DNA of 34,037 nucleotides, taken from contig JAFDXR010000022.1 of assembly GCA_018267825.1 (NCBI GenBank), forward strand, positions 1-34,037. Direction: 5' to 3'. This DNA comes from Bacteroidota bacterium (lineage in GTDB: Bacteria; Bacteroidota; Bacteroidia; B-17B0; Aurantibacillaceae). The notes beneath the pieces were generated by a model that worked only from the letters and a program-made list of their open reading frames with translations, did not search any database and was not told the origin of the DNA. Below are positions 6,454 through 13,958 of the stretch, in pieces (position 1 is the first letter of the stretch; each line of letters starts with the position of its first letter). A program made the translations under genes and the position numbers.

Positions 6454-7065
6454 TCAGGCAGCGACCCGTTGCAGGATCACCTTGCAGGGAATAGAAGACG
6501 TAATCACTACACGGTGTTCGGTATGTAACGGAATAGAGAGGTAATCGCCGGCTACAAGCGAATGGGTTTTGTCGCCGATAATAATATCGCAGCTGCCTTC
6601 CAGGATCAGAAATTTTTCGAATTCATCGTCATGCGTTTCGTCGGGGGCCATGGTTTTAATCCAGGCAATGGCAGTGATCATTTCGGGCGTATAGCCTATA
6701 ATACGTGCATGAAACTCTTCAAAATCTGCCGGTAAGGTCATGTCAGCACGCTCAAGCCAGTCTTTGTAGTCACTGATATGGGCCTGTTCTGTGAGTTCGG
6801 GTGGAAACGAAGGTGTTTCCCCGTTTTTAAGACGCTCGGTATAATCGATGGTGGCCATCAGGAATGGCTTGATGGTGGGGCTTGGTGTGCGGGCATTCTG
6901 AGAGGCCAGCTGCTCAAGAGACAGTTCAATGGCTTTAATTTCCTGGCGCACGACCGGGTATTGATCTGCCATTTGTTCGACCCGACGACGCTCGGCATCA
7001 CTGGCCAGGTCTAATACATACATTTCGAGAATTCCCGATTCAATAAACTTAAAAACATCAATCAT
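6454..7065 (-). CDS. Anti-sigma factor with C-terminal cupin domain
   Basis: This 203-residue cytoplasmic protein has an N-terminal segment (about 1-60: MIDVFKFIESGILEMYVLDL ... VEQMADQYPVVRQEIKAIE) typical of Bacteroidota anti-sigma factors of the RskA/ChrR type. Its C-terminal cupin (about 125-200) contains HDDEFEKFLILEGSCDIIIGD and a glycine-rich turn followed by PLHTEH. No membrane segment is present, so it is probably a soluble regulator. The start codon overlaps the stop of the sigma factor gene (ATGA), a layout expected for a sigma/anti-sigma pair made in fixed ratio. The cupin may sense a ligand or metal, as in ChrR, where reactive oxygen releases the sigma factor. I see no HxxxCxxC zinc motif in the N-terminus, so that exact mechanism is not supported. 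Confidence 0.8.
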   Translation of the reverse strand: MIDVFKFIESGILEMYVLDLASDAERRRVEQMADQYPVVRQEIKAIELSLEQLASQNARTPSPTIKPFLMATIDYTERLKNGETPSFPPELTEQAHISDYKDWLERADMTLPADFEEFHARIIGYTPEMITAIAWIKTMAPDETHDDEFEKFLILEGSCDIIIGDKTHSLVAGDYLSIPLHTEHRVVITSSIPCKVILQRVAA

Positions 7066-7547
7066 GATTGCAGATCTCTTAACAATTTTATTTCAGTTCG
7101 TATGGTGTTTTTTAATTCATTGGTCGACATCCCGAGTGTCTTAGCCGCTTCATCGTAAGTACAGCCTTTGAAAAACACAAGCATCACCGCCGGTGTTTTT
7201 TCAGGACTGGCCGAAGTATATACGAAACTTTCGAAAGACCGGATCTGTGCAGAAGAATCTTTTTTGGCAAGAGCCAGCTCCCGGGTAAATTGCCTGGCGA
7301 GACCAAGCAGCCAGGTAAACACACGACCGTTGGATGTGTCGTATTGGCTTTTTCCAAGAATAAGAGAAGTAAAAACAGACTCCAGGATAGTTTCGGCTGT
7401 TTTGGTATCGCCAACCGTTGAACGAATAACCCCAAGCAGCATAGGAGCATATTTGTCGTACAACAATTCAAAAGCCGATAAATCACCTTTCGCCATGGCC
7501 AGGAGCCAGTCGGTATCATTATGATTTTGCGTTGCCATGTTTATCAT
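7062..7547 (-). CDS. ECF-type RNA polymerase sigma factor
   Basis: This sigma-70-family ECF protein has about 161 residues. Region 2 is seen around DTDWLLAMAKGDLSAFELLYDKYAPMLLGVI and TSNGRVFTWLLGLARQFT. Region 4 is seen as a helix-turn-helix at the end (FKGCTYDEAAKTLGMSTNELKNTIRTEIKLLRDL). The frame can be extended to a TTG at 7592, but a promoter -7 box (minus strand, 7587-7580) overlaps that start. ATG 7547 (or ATG 7538) is therefore preferred. It should direct RNA polymerase to a small regulon under control of the cupin anti-sigma protein, whose start overlaps its stop. The -7 box suggests transcription by the housekeeping sigma factor rather than only by itself. Which genes it controls is unknown. 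Confidence 0.85.
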   Translation of the reverse strand: MINMATQNHNDTDWLLAMAKGDLSAFELLYDKYAPMLLGVIRSTVGDTKTAETILESVFTSLILGKSQYDTSNGRVFTWLLGLARQFTRELALAKKDSSAQIRSFESFVYTSASPEKTPAVMLVFFKGCTYDEAAKTLGMSTNELKNTIRTEIKLLRDLQS

Positions 7548-7579
7548 TATATGCGTTATTACTCGCAGGGGCTGCTTAA

Positions 7580-7587
7580 CAAATATA
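7580..7587 (-). promoter_or_regulatory. Promoter -7 box for the sigma/anti-sigma operon
   Basis: TATATTTG on the minus strand matches the Bacteroidota TAnnTTTG box. Transcription would start near 7573, before the ATG at 7547. No convincing TTTG -33 box was seen at 19-21 bases, so the match is partial. It helps to decide the start codon of the sigma factor. Confidence 0.45.
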
Positions 7588-7652
7588 AGCAATGCAGGGC
7601 AGGCATAAAAGGAAAACAGCGGCCGCTTACGTATGATTTAGTATGGCGGAAA

Positions 7653-8375
7653 TCACTTTTCTATGAGATCACGGATCACGACCGAAGCACAAACGCTTCC
7701 GAAGGTGGCCGGCAGATAGGAAATGGTGCCATAAGCCGACTTCTTGAAGTTGCTGCCATCTGTCATCATCAGCGATTCGCGGATAGGTTCCTCCGGCGAA
7801 AAAACAACCTTCAAACCTTTGCGGATTTTCAATTCCTTCAGGCGTTTACGGATGTATTGGGCAAAAGGGCAATTGTATGTTTTAGAAATATCGACCACCT
7901 GCAGCCTGGTCGGATCCAGCTTGGCGCCGGCCCCCATCGAACTCACTATTTTTATATTGCGCTCCAGGGCCGTTTTGATAAAGGTGAGTTTTGGCGTGAT
8001 GCTGTCGATGGCATCAATCACATAATCATATTCGACAGCGAGAATATCAGCTGCTTTTTCAGGCGTTATAAATTCCCTGATGACGGTGAGTTGCAGATCG
8101 GGGTTAATGGCCAGCAGGCGCTCTGCCATCACCTCGGCTTTCGACAGGCCGTGCGTGGTAGCCAGGGCGGGTAGCTGCCTGTTGCGGTTGCTTGGATCTA
8201 CAACATCACCATCTACAATGGTCATGCGCCCCACACCGCTGCGGCAGATAAACTCTGCAGCAAAAGAACCCACACCCCCCATGCCCACAACAAGCACATG
8301 GGCATTCAATAGTTTTTGTAATTTTTCGTTTCCGATCAGCAGCTCTGTGCGCGAAAGCCAGCGAATATCACTCAT
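7653..8375 (-). CDS. tcdA: tRNA threonylcarbamoyladenosine dehydratase
   Basis: This 240-residue ThiF/MoeB/E1-like protein has a Rossmann ATP-binding motif GMGGVGS at 31-37, Asp55 and Asp57 (TIVDGD), and the NRNRQ stretch (63-67) typical of the superfamily. The YNCPFAQYIRKRLKE segment is characteristic of TcdA (YgdL/CsdL). TcdA uses ATP to cyclise threonylcarbamoyladenosine at position 37 of tRNAs that read ANN codons. The usual length is about 245-270, so this one is complete. Its start overlaps the stop of the TatD-like gene by 8 bases, making it the last gene of the operon that begins with tyrosine ammonia-lyase. I see no reason why tRNA modification should belong to pigment synthesis, so it is probably a passenger at the end of the transcript. 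Confidence 0.9.
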   Translation of the reverse strand: MSDIRWLSRTELLIGNEKLQKLLNAHVLVVGMGGVGSFAAEFICRSGVGRMTIVDGDVVDPSNRNRQLPALATTHGLSKAEVMAERLLAINPDLQLTVIREFITPEKAADILAVEYDYVIDAIDSITPKLTFIKTALERNIKIVSSMGAGAKLDPTRLQVVDISKTYNCPFAQYIRKRLKELKIRKGLKVVFSPEEPIRESLMMTDGSNFKKSAYGTISYLPATFGSVCASVVIRDLIEK

Positions 8376-9042
8376 GGAGAAAAACGTGTTTGAAGTTTTT
8401 AAAAATCTGTTGCCTTAAGGCTTCCGGCGACGTTTGCCGGCAGGCAGCAGCAGCCTCAAAAATACGCGATATGTCGGTATCCGCATCATCGGTTTCTAAA
8501 AATAAACGCTCGGCCGGCCACTGAGTAATCTGGCTTATCGCCGGCGAATGGTGCTTCAGGAGCGCCTTACCAAACGAAAGGTAAAATCCATGCTGCTGCA
8601 GTTGCCCGGCTATGGCTGCGTTATTATTGAACCCATGAATAATCATCGGTACCGTTACATCCATTTCTTTTTTAATGCGGATCAGTTCATTGAAAGCTTT
8701 CACACAGTGTATGATAAGTGGTTTCCGTAACGACTCGGCCAATAAAATCTGGTCTCTGAAAAAAAATTCCTGTTCCAGCAAAGGCACATCGATCAGCAGA
8801 TCGAGGCCGCATTCGCCGATGGCAATAACATGCGGATGAATAGCGTACTCACGGATCTGTGATAAAACCTTTTGTGGATTTTCGCGGCTGATATACCATG
8901 GATGCAGGCCTATGGAAACCAGGGGGTGCAGACTTACCTGTTCGAAATGATCGCTGAGATTAAGCACCGTTACCTGCCCGGCATTTTGCACAGGCTTGTG
9001 GCTGTGTATATTTATATAGTCTGCACTATGCCCAGAAATCAT
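8368..9042 (-). CDS. TatD-family metal-dependent hydrolase
   Basis: This 224-residue TIM-barrel hydrolase has the metal ligands of the TatD family: His13 and His15 (NIHSH), Glu77 (IGECGLD), His112 (IIHC), His136 (IIHGF) and Asp188 (ETDD). TatD proteins are Mg-dependent deoxyribonucleases or related phosphodiesterases acting in the cytoplasm. At 224 residues it is shorter than the usual 255-265, but all key positions are present. The ATG lies inside the end of the acyltransferase gene (17-base overlap), and its stop overlaps tcdA, so it is translationally coupled in the pigment-like operon. A role in pigment synthesis is not supported by its family, and it may be a passenger. Confidence 0.85.
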   Translation of the reverse strand: MISGHSADYINIHSHKPVQNAGQVTVLNLSDHFEQVSLHPLVSIGLHPWYISRENPQKVLSQIREYAIHPHVIAIGECGLDLLIDVPLLEQEFFFRDQILLAESLRKPLIIHCVKAFNELIRIKKEMDVTVPMIIHGFNNNAAIAGQLQQHGFYLSFGKALLKHHSPAISQITQWPAERLFLETDDADTDISRIFEAAAACRQTSPEALRQQIFKNFKHVFLHE

Positions 9043-9925
9043 AGTAATTGAACCATTGATGCGGATACTCTTTTACTTTGGCTTCTACTTCATGGATATA
9101 GCGTTTCAGCAATTCCCGGCAGGTCTGTTCAAGTTGTGCTTCGCCACGCACGCGGGCCACCTCAATAGGTCTGGTGGTTGAGAACAGGTAGGTATGTTTA
9201 TTACTTTTTACAGCAAATACAATACAGAGCGGCACGCCGAATTTGGCAGCCATAATAAAGGGTCCGGCCGGGAACCGTGCCGGCCTTCCGAAAAAATCGG
9301 CGGTCAGCGTTTTGGCACCTTCGCGGAAACGATCGCCGTGCATCACCACGAGCTCATTATTGCTGAAGGCTTTGTGCAGTTCAATGATGTGGCTTTTGGT
9401 TTCTTCGTTAATGGCAATGATGTTGATTTTTTTCTTGCTCGTAACACCGTCCATATACTGTTTCAGGTTGGCCCGTTCATTCTCATACATGAGCACATTG
9501 AAGGCCGTGTTGAGGCGGTTGAGTTTCTGGCCGGCTACTTCCCAGTTGCCAATGTGGGCACTGATGAGGATGCCCCCTTTTCCAATAGCTGCAAGTTCAT
9601 CGAGGTAATGACCGTTTTGATGGGTAATGTCAAAAGCATCACTTACCCCGGCCATAACCGCCACTTTGTCGATAATGGTTTGCCCGAGAATAAAGTTGTT
9701 TTTGTAAACCGCCCGCCAGGCTTTGAAGCGGGAGTAATGATGTACCTGCCGGAAATAATCGCGGATGTAGCGGTTGGGGCGCGAAAACAGGAAATAGTAG
9801 AACGACACAAACCGCAGCAGGAAATAAGCCGGGTTCAGGCCAAAGGTATTCAGTATCCAAACAAAGATTTTATATCCCAGTACTTTGCCTTTTGATTGGC
9901 CGTCCCAGTTGCTTTGTTCAGACAT
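9026..9925 (-). CDS. LpxL/HtrB-like lysophospholipid acyltransferase of the flexirubin-type cluster
   Basis: This 299-residue acyltransferase has the HxxxxE catalytic motif His124-Glu129 (ISAHIGNWEV), a downstream block (VVMHGDRFREGAKTLTADFFGRPARFPAGP) and a C-terminal HQWFNYYDFW like those of lipid A late acyltransferases. A hydrophobic segment near residues 20-48 should place it on the inner membrane. Proteins of this type are a standing part of aryl-polyene and flexirubin gene clusters. There they probably transfer the ACP-bound chain to a lipid or alcohol acceptor. Its place directly after the ACP gene, in the same operon as lyase, reductase and ketosynthase, supports that role over lipid A synthesis. 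The acceptor is unknown. Confidence 0.8.
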   Translation of the reverse strand: MSEQSNWDGQSKGKVLGYKIFVWILNTFGLNPAYFLLRFVSFYYFLFSRPNRYIRDYFRQVHHYSRFKAWRAVYKNNFILGQTIIDKVAVMAGVSDAFDITHQNGHYLDELAAIGKGGILISAHIGNWEVAGQKLNRLNTAFNVLMYENERANLKQYMDGVTSKKKINIIAINEETKSHIIELHKAFSNNELVVMHGDRFREGAKTLTADFFGRPARFPAGPFIMAAKFGVPLCIVFAVKSNKHTYLFSTTRPIEVARVRGEAQLEQTCRELLKRYIHEVEAKVKEYPHQWFNYYDFWA

Positions 9926-9955
9926 GGTGTTTGTCTTGTATGGTGTTGGGGAAAA

Positions 9956-10213
9956 TTAAGCGGTGGCTTTTTCCTGCACTTTGCTGAAGCAGTAGTTGTA
10001 AAAATCCTGGAACGTATGAATATTCACGAAATCCTCACCTTTTACTTTAAAGCCGAAATTTGACTCGATTACCACAACAAGATCCACGTAATCCAGGCTA
10101 TCCAGCTCAAGCGTTTCGCGTAAATTGGCTTCGGGAGTAATTTTTGCCTCATCTACTTCAAATTCTTCTACTAAAAAGTTGTTTACGGTTTTAATGATCT
10201 CGTCTTGTGTCAT
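9956..10213 (-). CDS. Acyl carrier protein of the flexirubin-type cluster
   Basis: This 85-residue ACP has the phosphopantetheine site Ser39 in LELDSLDYVDLV. The acidic helix II and overall length are normal. It should carry the growing polyene chain by a 4'-phosphopantetheine arm in the cytoplasm. The gene sits between the ketosynthase and the acyltransferase genes of the operon, with a gap of 43 bases from the first and 30 bases to the second. It is therefore likely to be a dedicated pigment-pathway ACP rather than the general fatty-acid one. Confidence 0.9.
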   Translation of the reverse strand: MTQDEIIKTVNNFLVEEFEVDEAKITPEANLRETLELDSLDYVDLVVVIESNFGFKVKGEDFVNIHTFQDFYNYCFSKVQEKATA

Positions 10214-10256
10214 AGCGTGTTATGCGTTTTTCTCTATAAATCTTGTATATACAAAA

Positions 10257-11477
10257 TTAAGCAATTTTTCTGATAATCAAAGTTGAGTTTGTGCCACCAA
10301 AGCCAAATGAATTCGACAACACTGTGTTGAGCTTCGTAGCTTTTGTTTCGGCAATAATATTCAGTTTTGCAGAGTCTTCGTCGGGGTTTTCGAAATTGAT
10401 ATTCGGCGCAATAAAATCATTTTCCATCATCAGGAGAGAATACACAATTTCACTGGCACCGGCCATCCAGCATTCATGCCCTGTCATGGATTTGGTAGAG
10501 CTTACCGGCGTATGTGCATCGCCAAACAACTGGTGTATGGCCTGGGCCTCTACTTTATCTCCGCCCGGTGTTGAGGTGGCATGTGCATTGATGTAGTCGA
10601 TGTCTTTTGAGCTCAGACCGGCATCTTTCATGGCCATGGCCAGGGAGCGTACCTGCCCGTCGACATTGGAGTTGGAGATATGGTCGCCGTTTGAAGAGAA
10701 ACCATAACCGATCACTTCGGCCAGGATCTTGGCCCCGCGTTTCTGCGCCGATTCCAGGCTTTCGAGAATAACGGTTGCTGCACCGCCGCTCGGTATAAGT
10801 CCGTCGCGGTCGCGGTCAAACGGGCGCGACGCTTTGGTGGGTTCATTTTCGCGGATCGAGAAGGCACTTAAGCCGTCGAAAGCACCGAATGTATATTTAT
10901 TAACCTCCTGTGTGCCGCCGCAGATCACCTGGTTTTGCAGGCCCCACTTGATCATGAGGTATCCCATGCCGATGGAGTGGGAGCCACTCGCACAGGCTGC
11001 CCCCAGGGTATAGTTGATGCCTTTTAACTTGAAAATAGTCGAGAGGTTCATGGTGGCTGTGCAGTTCATGGTCTGGAAAATAGCCCCGGAACCCACCAGG
11101 GTTGTGTCTTTTTTGGCACGAATGGTATCGGTTGCTTCAATGGTAGCGCCACCAACACTATCATTGCCATAAATGATACCTACTTCATGGGCATCAATAA
11201 AATCCTGCGTGATACCGGCCACTTTCAATGCTTCGAGTGTAGCCATGTAAGCAAATTCGGCCGGTTCGCCCATGCCAATGCGTTGGCGGCGATCCAGCAA
11301 ACCCTTTAACTGCGGGCGCTCCACAAGGCCTGTTAATCCTGAGCGATAGCCCAGTTCCTTGCGCTCCATAGACATACCAATGCCCGAGCGGCCGTGATAC
11401 AAAGAGTCTTTTACCTCCTCAATATTCTTTCCTAAACAACTCCAGGCTCCGATGCCTGTAATCACTACACGATTCAT
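10257..11477 (-). CDS. 3-oxoacyl-ACP synthase (KAS II-like) of the flexirubin-type cluster
   Basis: This 406-residue condensing enzyme has the Cys-His-His triad Cys162 (GAACASGSHSIG), His299 (NAHATSTPGG) and His334 (TKSMTGHECWMAGASE). It joins malonyl-ACP to a growing acyl or polyene chain. In FabF the last block usually reads GHLLGAAGA. The variant GHECWMAGA resembles ketosynthases of aryl-polyene/flexirubin clusters as I remember them, which points to a pathway-specific enzyme. It lies between the ketoreductase and ACP genes, so chain extension and first reduction are encoded side by side. Known complete clusters have two or more ketosynthases and chain-length factors. Only this one is present in the window. 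Confidence 0.88.
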   Translation of the reverse strand: MNRVVITGIGAWSCLGKNIEEVKDSLYHGRSGIGMSMERKELGYRSGLTGLVERPQLKGLLDRRQRIGMGEPAEFAYMATLEALKVAGITQDFIDAHEVGIIYGNDSVGGATIEATDTIRAKKDTTLVGSGAIFQTMNCTATMNLSTIFKLKGINYTLGAACASGSHSIGMGYLMIKWGLQNQVICGGTQEVNKYTFGAFDGLSAFSIRENEPTKASRPFDRDRDGLIPSGGAATVILESLESAQKRGAKILAEVIGYGFSSNGDHISNSNVDGQVRSLAMAMKDAGLSSKDIDYINAHATSTPGGDKVEAQAIHQLFGDAHTPVSSTKSMTGHECWMAGASEIVYSLLMMENDFIAPNINFENPDEDSAKLNIIAETKATKLNTVLSNSFGFGGTNSTLIIRKIA

Positions 11478-11544
11478 TGAATGTTTGTTTTGATAAATTT
11501 TTTACACAATCTCTGACGCCAAAAGACATCATTTTCCATATAAA

Positions 11545-12273
11545 TTAACTATAAAGTCCGCCATTTACAGAAATAACCTGGCCTGTTACATAGCTGGAGT
11601 CTTTTCCAACCAGGAAAGCCACCACACCGGCCACCTCTTCGGGTTCACCGAAACGATTCATCGGCACCATGGCTTTGTAATCGGCTTCATTTATGTCGTG
11701 GGTCATGTCGGTTTTAATAAAGCCCGGAGCTACGGCATTAACGGTAATGCCACGCTTGCCCACTTCCTGGGCCAGTGCCTTTGTAGCGGCAATAATGGCA
11801 CCTTTAGAGGCGGAGTAATTGGTTTGTCCCGGCAGCCCTTTCAGGCCTGAGAGCGATACAATGTTCACTACACGGCCCTTGCGCTTGCTCAGCATGCTTT
11901 TCACCACATGGCGGGTTACATAATAGAAACCATCTACGGTAATATCCATCACACGGTGCCAGTCTTCAGGACTGATAAACACCATGATGTTATCTTTGCG
12001 GATCCCGGCGTTGTTGACCAGTACCGAAATAGATTTGTCTTTATTTTCGTTGATCCAGTTTTCTACATGCGCATCCACTTCGGCCTGGTTGCTCACGTCA
12101 AATTTCATCAGGATGGCATCCACGCCCTTGGCCTTTACAAGCTCCTGGGTCTTTTTCGCTTCCTCATCATTCGACATGTAATTGATGATGATGTTATATC
12201 CCATATCGGCAAGTCTGAGGCAGATAGCCTTTCCAATGCCACGACTGGCGCCGGTTACTAGTGCATATTCCAT
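11545..12273 (-). CDS. 3-oxoacyl-ACP reductase (FabG-like) of the flexirubin-type cluster
   Basis: This 242-residue short-chain dehydrogenase has the NADP-binding motif TGASRGIG at 7-14, NNAG at 87-90 and the catalytic Ser140, Tyr153 and Lys157 (YSASK). The C-terminal VTGQVISVNGG is typical of FabG. It should reduce the 3-oxo group of ACP-bound intermediates made by the neighbouring ketosynthase. The start codon lies 1 base after the stop of the lyase gene, which implies translational coupling. Length and motifs are normal. The gene symbol fabG is left out because a housekeeping fabG is expected elsewhere. Confidence 0.9.
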   Translation of the reverse strand: MEYALVTGASRGIGKAICLRLADMGYNIIINYMSNDEEAKKTQELVKAKGVDAILMKFDVSNQAEVDAHVENWINENKDKSISVLVNNAGIRKDNIMVFISPEDWHRVMDITVDGFYYVTRHVVKSMLSKRKGRVVNIVSLSGLKGLPGQTNYSASKGAIIAATKALAQEVGKRGITVNAVAPGFIKTDMTHDINEADYKAMVPMNRFGEPEEVAGVVAFLVGKDSSYVTGQVISVNGGLYS

Positions 12274-12274
12274 G

Positions 12275-13813
12275 TTATAAAATATCTATATGATTGTGAA
12301 AAATGTAATCCCTCACCGCTTTCACTTCTTTGTAATGCGGATGGTCTTCTTTAAATACAGGAAAAACAGCGCGGAGGTTTTTATAAATGTCTTTGGAGCG
12401 GCTCGATAAGCGGTCTTCCAGCTTCAGGTAATCAATGGCCTGTAATATAGTCATCCAATGAATGGCCAGTACTTCGTAGCTGTTGAGAATAACCTTTTTG
12501 CAGGCCAGGGCGGCATTGCTGCCCATGCTTACGATATCCTGGTTGTCGTTGTTGCTTGGTATGCTGTGTATATACATCGGGTTGCTGAGCATCTGGTTTT
12601 CGGCCGTGGTTGATGTGGCCGTAAACTGCACACCCTGCATACCGAGGTTAAGCCCGAGCACACCGTGGTTAACAAACGGAGGAAGTATGTTGTTTAACTT
12701 ATCGTTCAATAAAAAGTTGAGCTGGCGCTCGCAGAGCATCGACAGTTTGGTAATGGCAATTTTAAGCTTGTCCATTTCCAGGGCCACATAGTCACCATGG
12801 AAGTTACCGCCATGGTATACATTCTTGCGCTCCCAGTCTACAATAGGGTTATCGTTGGCCGAGTTGATCTCGTTGATGAGCACTTCCCTGGCATAATTGA
12901 TGGTATCGATGATCGGGCCCACAATCTGGGGCACGCAACGGATCGAGTAGTATTCCTGCATTTTTTCCACGAGTACATCCACTTCCACTTTCTGGTTGTA
13001 GTGATGTTCTTCGCGGCTTTTCACAAGCTTACTGTCGGCCAGGATCTCCTGGAGGGCTTTCGATACGGCATTTTGGCCGTAGTGATGTTTTACTTCGTTG
13101 AGCGGGGTCGAGTAGTGGTCGTCGAAACTTTGTACAAGCTCCATGATCACGGCTGAAGCCATAAGACTCCAGTCGACCAGGTTTTCGGCATAAATGACAT
13201 TGAGCATGCCGATACCACTCATGGCGGATGTACCGTTCATCAGTGCAAGACCTTCACGGATGTGAATTTCCATGGGCTTCAGTCCTTCTTTTTCAAAGGC
13301 ATCTTTGGTAGGCACAATGGTTCCGTTGTAATACACCTCGCCCTCGCCGATAAGGGTCAGGGCCAGGTGAGCCAGCTGTACCAGGTCGCCACTGGCGCCG
13401 AGGCCGCCATGCTCATAAATAACCGGTGAAATATTTTTATTGATCAGGTCCTTGATCAGCTCCAGGGTGTCGGGATGAATGCCTGCAAAGCCCTGCAGGA
13501 GCGTATTCAGGCGGGCCAGCATCACCGCTTTGCAATCGATTTCCGGAATGGGATTACCGGTACCGGAGCAGTGACTGCGGATGAGGTTATACTGTAATTT
13601 TACCTGGTCTTCGTGATTAATGCGATACTGAGCCATAGGCCCGAAACCGGTATTAATACCATAGATCAGCTTTTCGCGGGTAAACTCTTTCAAGAAATAA
13701 TGACTGCGGTAAACCTTCCGTTGAGCTTCCTCATCGAGGTTCAGTTGCAGGTTGTTTATCAGTACTTTATAGAAGTCATCTGCGGATATTTTCTTATCTC
13801 CAATTTTAACCAT
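12275..13813 (-). CDS. Tyrosine ammonia-lyase (flexirubin type)
   Basis: This 512-residue aromatic amino acid lyase has the MIO prosthetic-group tripeptide Ala140-Ser141-Gly142 (GLGASGDLVQLAHL), the catalytic Tyr51 (YGINTGFGPMAQYRI) and the conserved FTATSTTAENQMLSNP near residue 410. His81 in LIRSHCSGTG occupies the selectivity position that favours tyrosine. The sequence resembles, throughout, the Flavobacterium tyrosine ammonia-lyase as I remember it (RSHSSG there). It should convert L-tyrosine to p-coumarate and ammonia, the aromatic starter of flexirubin-type pigments. It is the first gene of the minus-strand operon, divergent from a methyltransferase gene that could modify the same aromatic ring. 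Histidine ammonia-lyase is the alternative annotation, made less likely by His81 and the gene context. Confidence 0.88.
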   Translation of the reverse strand: MVKIGDKKISADDFYKVLINNLQLNLDEEAQRKVYRSHYFLKEFTREKLIYGINTGFGPMAQYRINHEDQVKLQYNLIRSHCSGTGNPIPEIDCKAVMLARLNTLLQGFAGIHPDTLELIKDLINKNISPVIYEHGGLGASGDLVQLAHLALTLIGEGEVYYNGTIVPTKDAFEKEGLKPMEIHIREGLALMNGTSAMSGIGMLNVIYAENLVDWSLMASAVIMELVQSFDDHYSTPLNEVKHHYGQNAVSKALQEILADSKLVKSREEHHYNQKVEVDVLVEKMQEYYSIRCVPQIVGPIIDTINYAREVLINEINSANDNPIVDWERKNVYHGGNFHGDYVALEMDKLKIAITKLSMLCERQLNFLLNDKLNNILPPFVNHGVLGLNLGMQGVQFTATSTTAENQMLSNPMYIHSIPSNNDNQDIVSMGSNAALACKKVILNSYEVLAIHWMTILQAIDYLKLEDRLSSRSKDIYKNLRAVFPVFKEDHPHYKEVKAVRDYIFHNHIDIL

Positions 13814-13820
13814 AAGGCGT

Positions 13821-13838
13821 GTAATATTACAATATTAC
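13821..13838. promoter_or_regulatory. 18-base palindrome before the tyrosine ammonia-lyase gene
   Basis: Inverted half-sites GTAATATT and AATATTAC are separated by AC. The site begins 8 bases before the lyase ATG in the divergent lyase/methyltransferase control region. It looks like a binding site for a dimeric regulator, or a weak mRNA hairpin over the ribosome entry region. No regulator gene of obvious fit lies beside it. Confidence 0.4.
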
Positions 13839-13910
13839 AAACATTTTATAATACGTGGCGTTGGGTATTTTAAATAATTTTCATTAAAAAACAGGAGGTA
13901 AATCAAGTAT

Positions 13911-13943
13911 TTTGCGGTTTTATTCAATTTGAGAGTATATTTG
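13911..13943 (+). promoter_or_regulatory. Promoter of the methyltransferase gene
   Basis: A TTTG box (13911-13914), a 21-base spacer and TATATTTG (13936-13943) match the Bacteroidota -33/-7 consensus. Transcription would start near 13950. That excludes the upstream TTG start at 13929 and supports ATG 13959 with a very short leader. Confidence 0.55.
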
Positions 13944-13958
13944 CCCGATAAGTTAAAC

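Noticed and set aside
7548..7592. Longer start (TTG) for the sigma factor
   Set aside because: The -7 promoter box lies over it, so the transcript should start after this codon.
7619..7626. GCGGCCGC palindrome as a regulatory site
   Set aside because: Eight bases of GC palindrome are expected by chance at this length, and no spacing or partner supports a role.
7521..8174. Plus-strand frame of 217 codons opposite tcdA
   Set aside because: It is a shadow of tcdA: the minus-strand protein has all family motifs, and the plus frame shows none.
9194..9895. Plus-strand frame of 233 codons opposite the acyltransferase gene
   Set aside because: The sequence has no recognisable domain and lies wholly inside a well-supported gene on the other strand.
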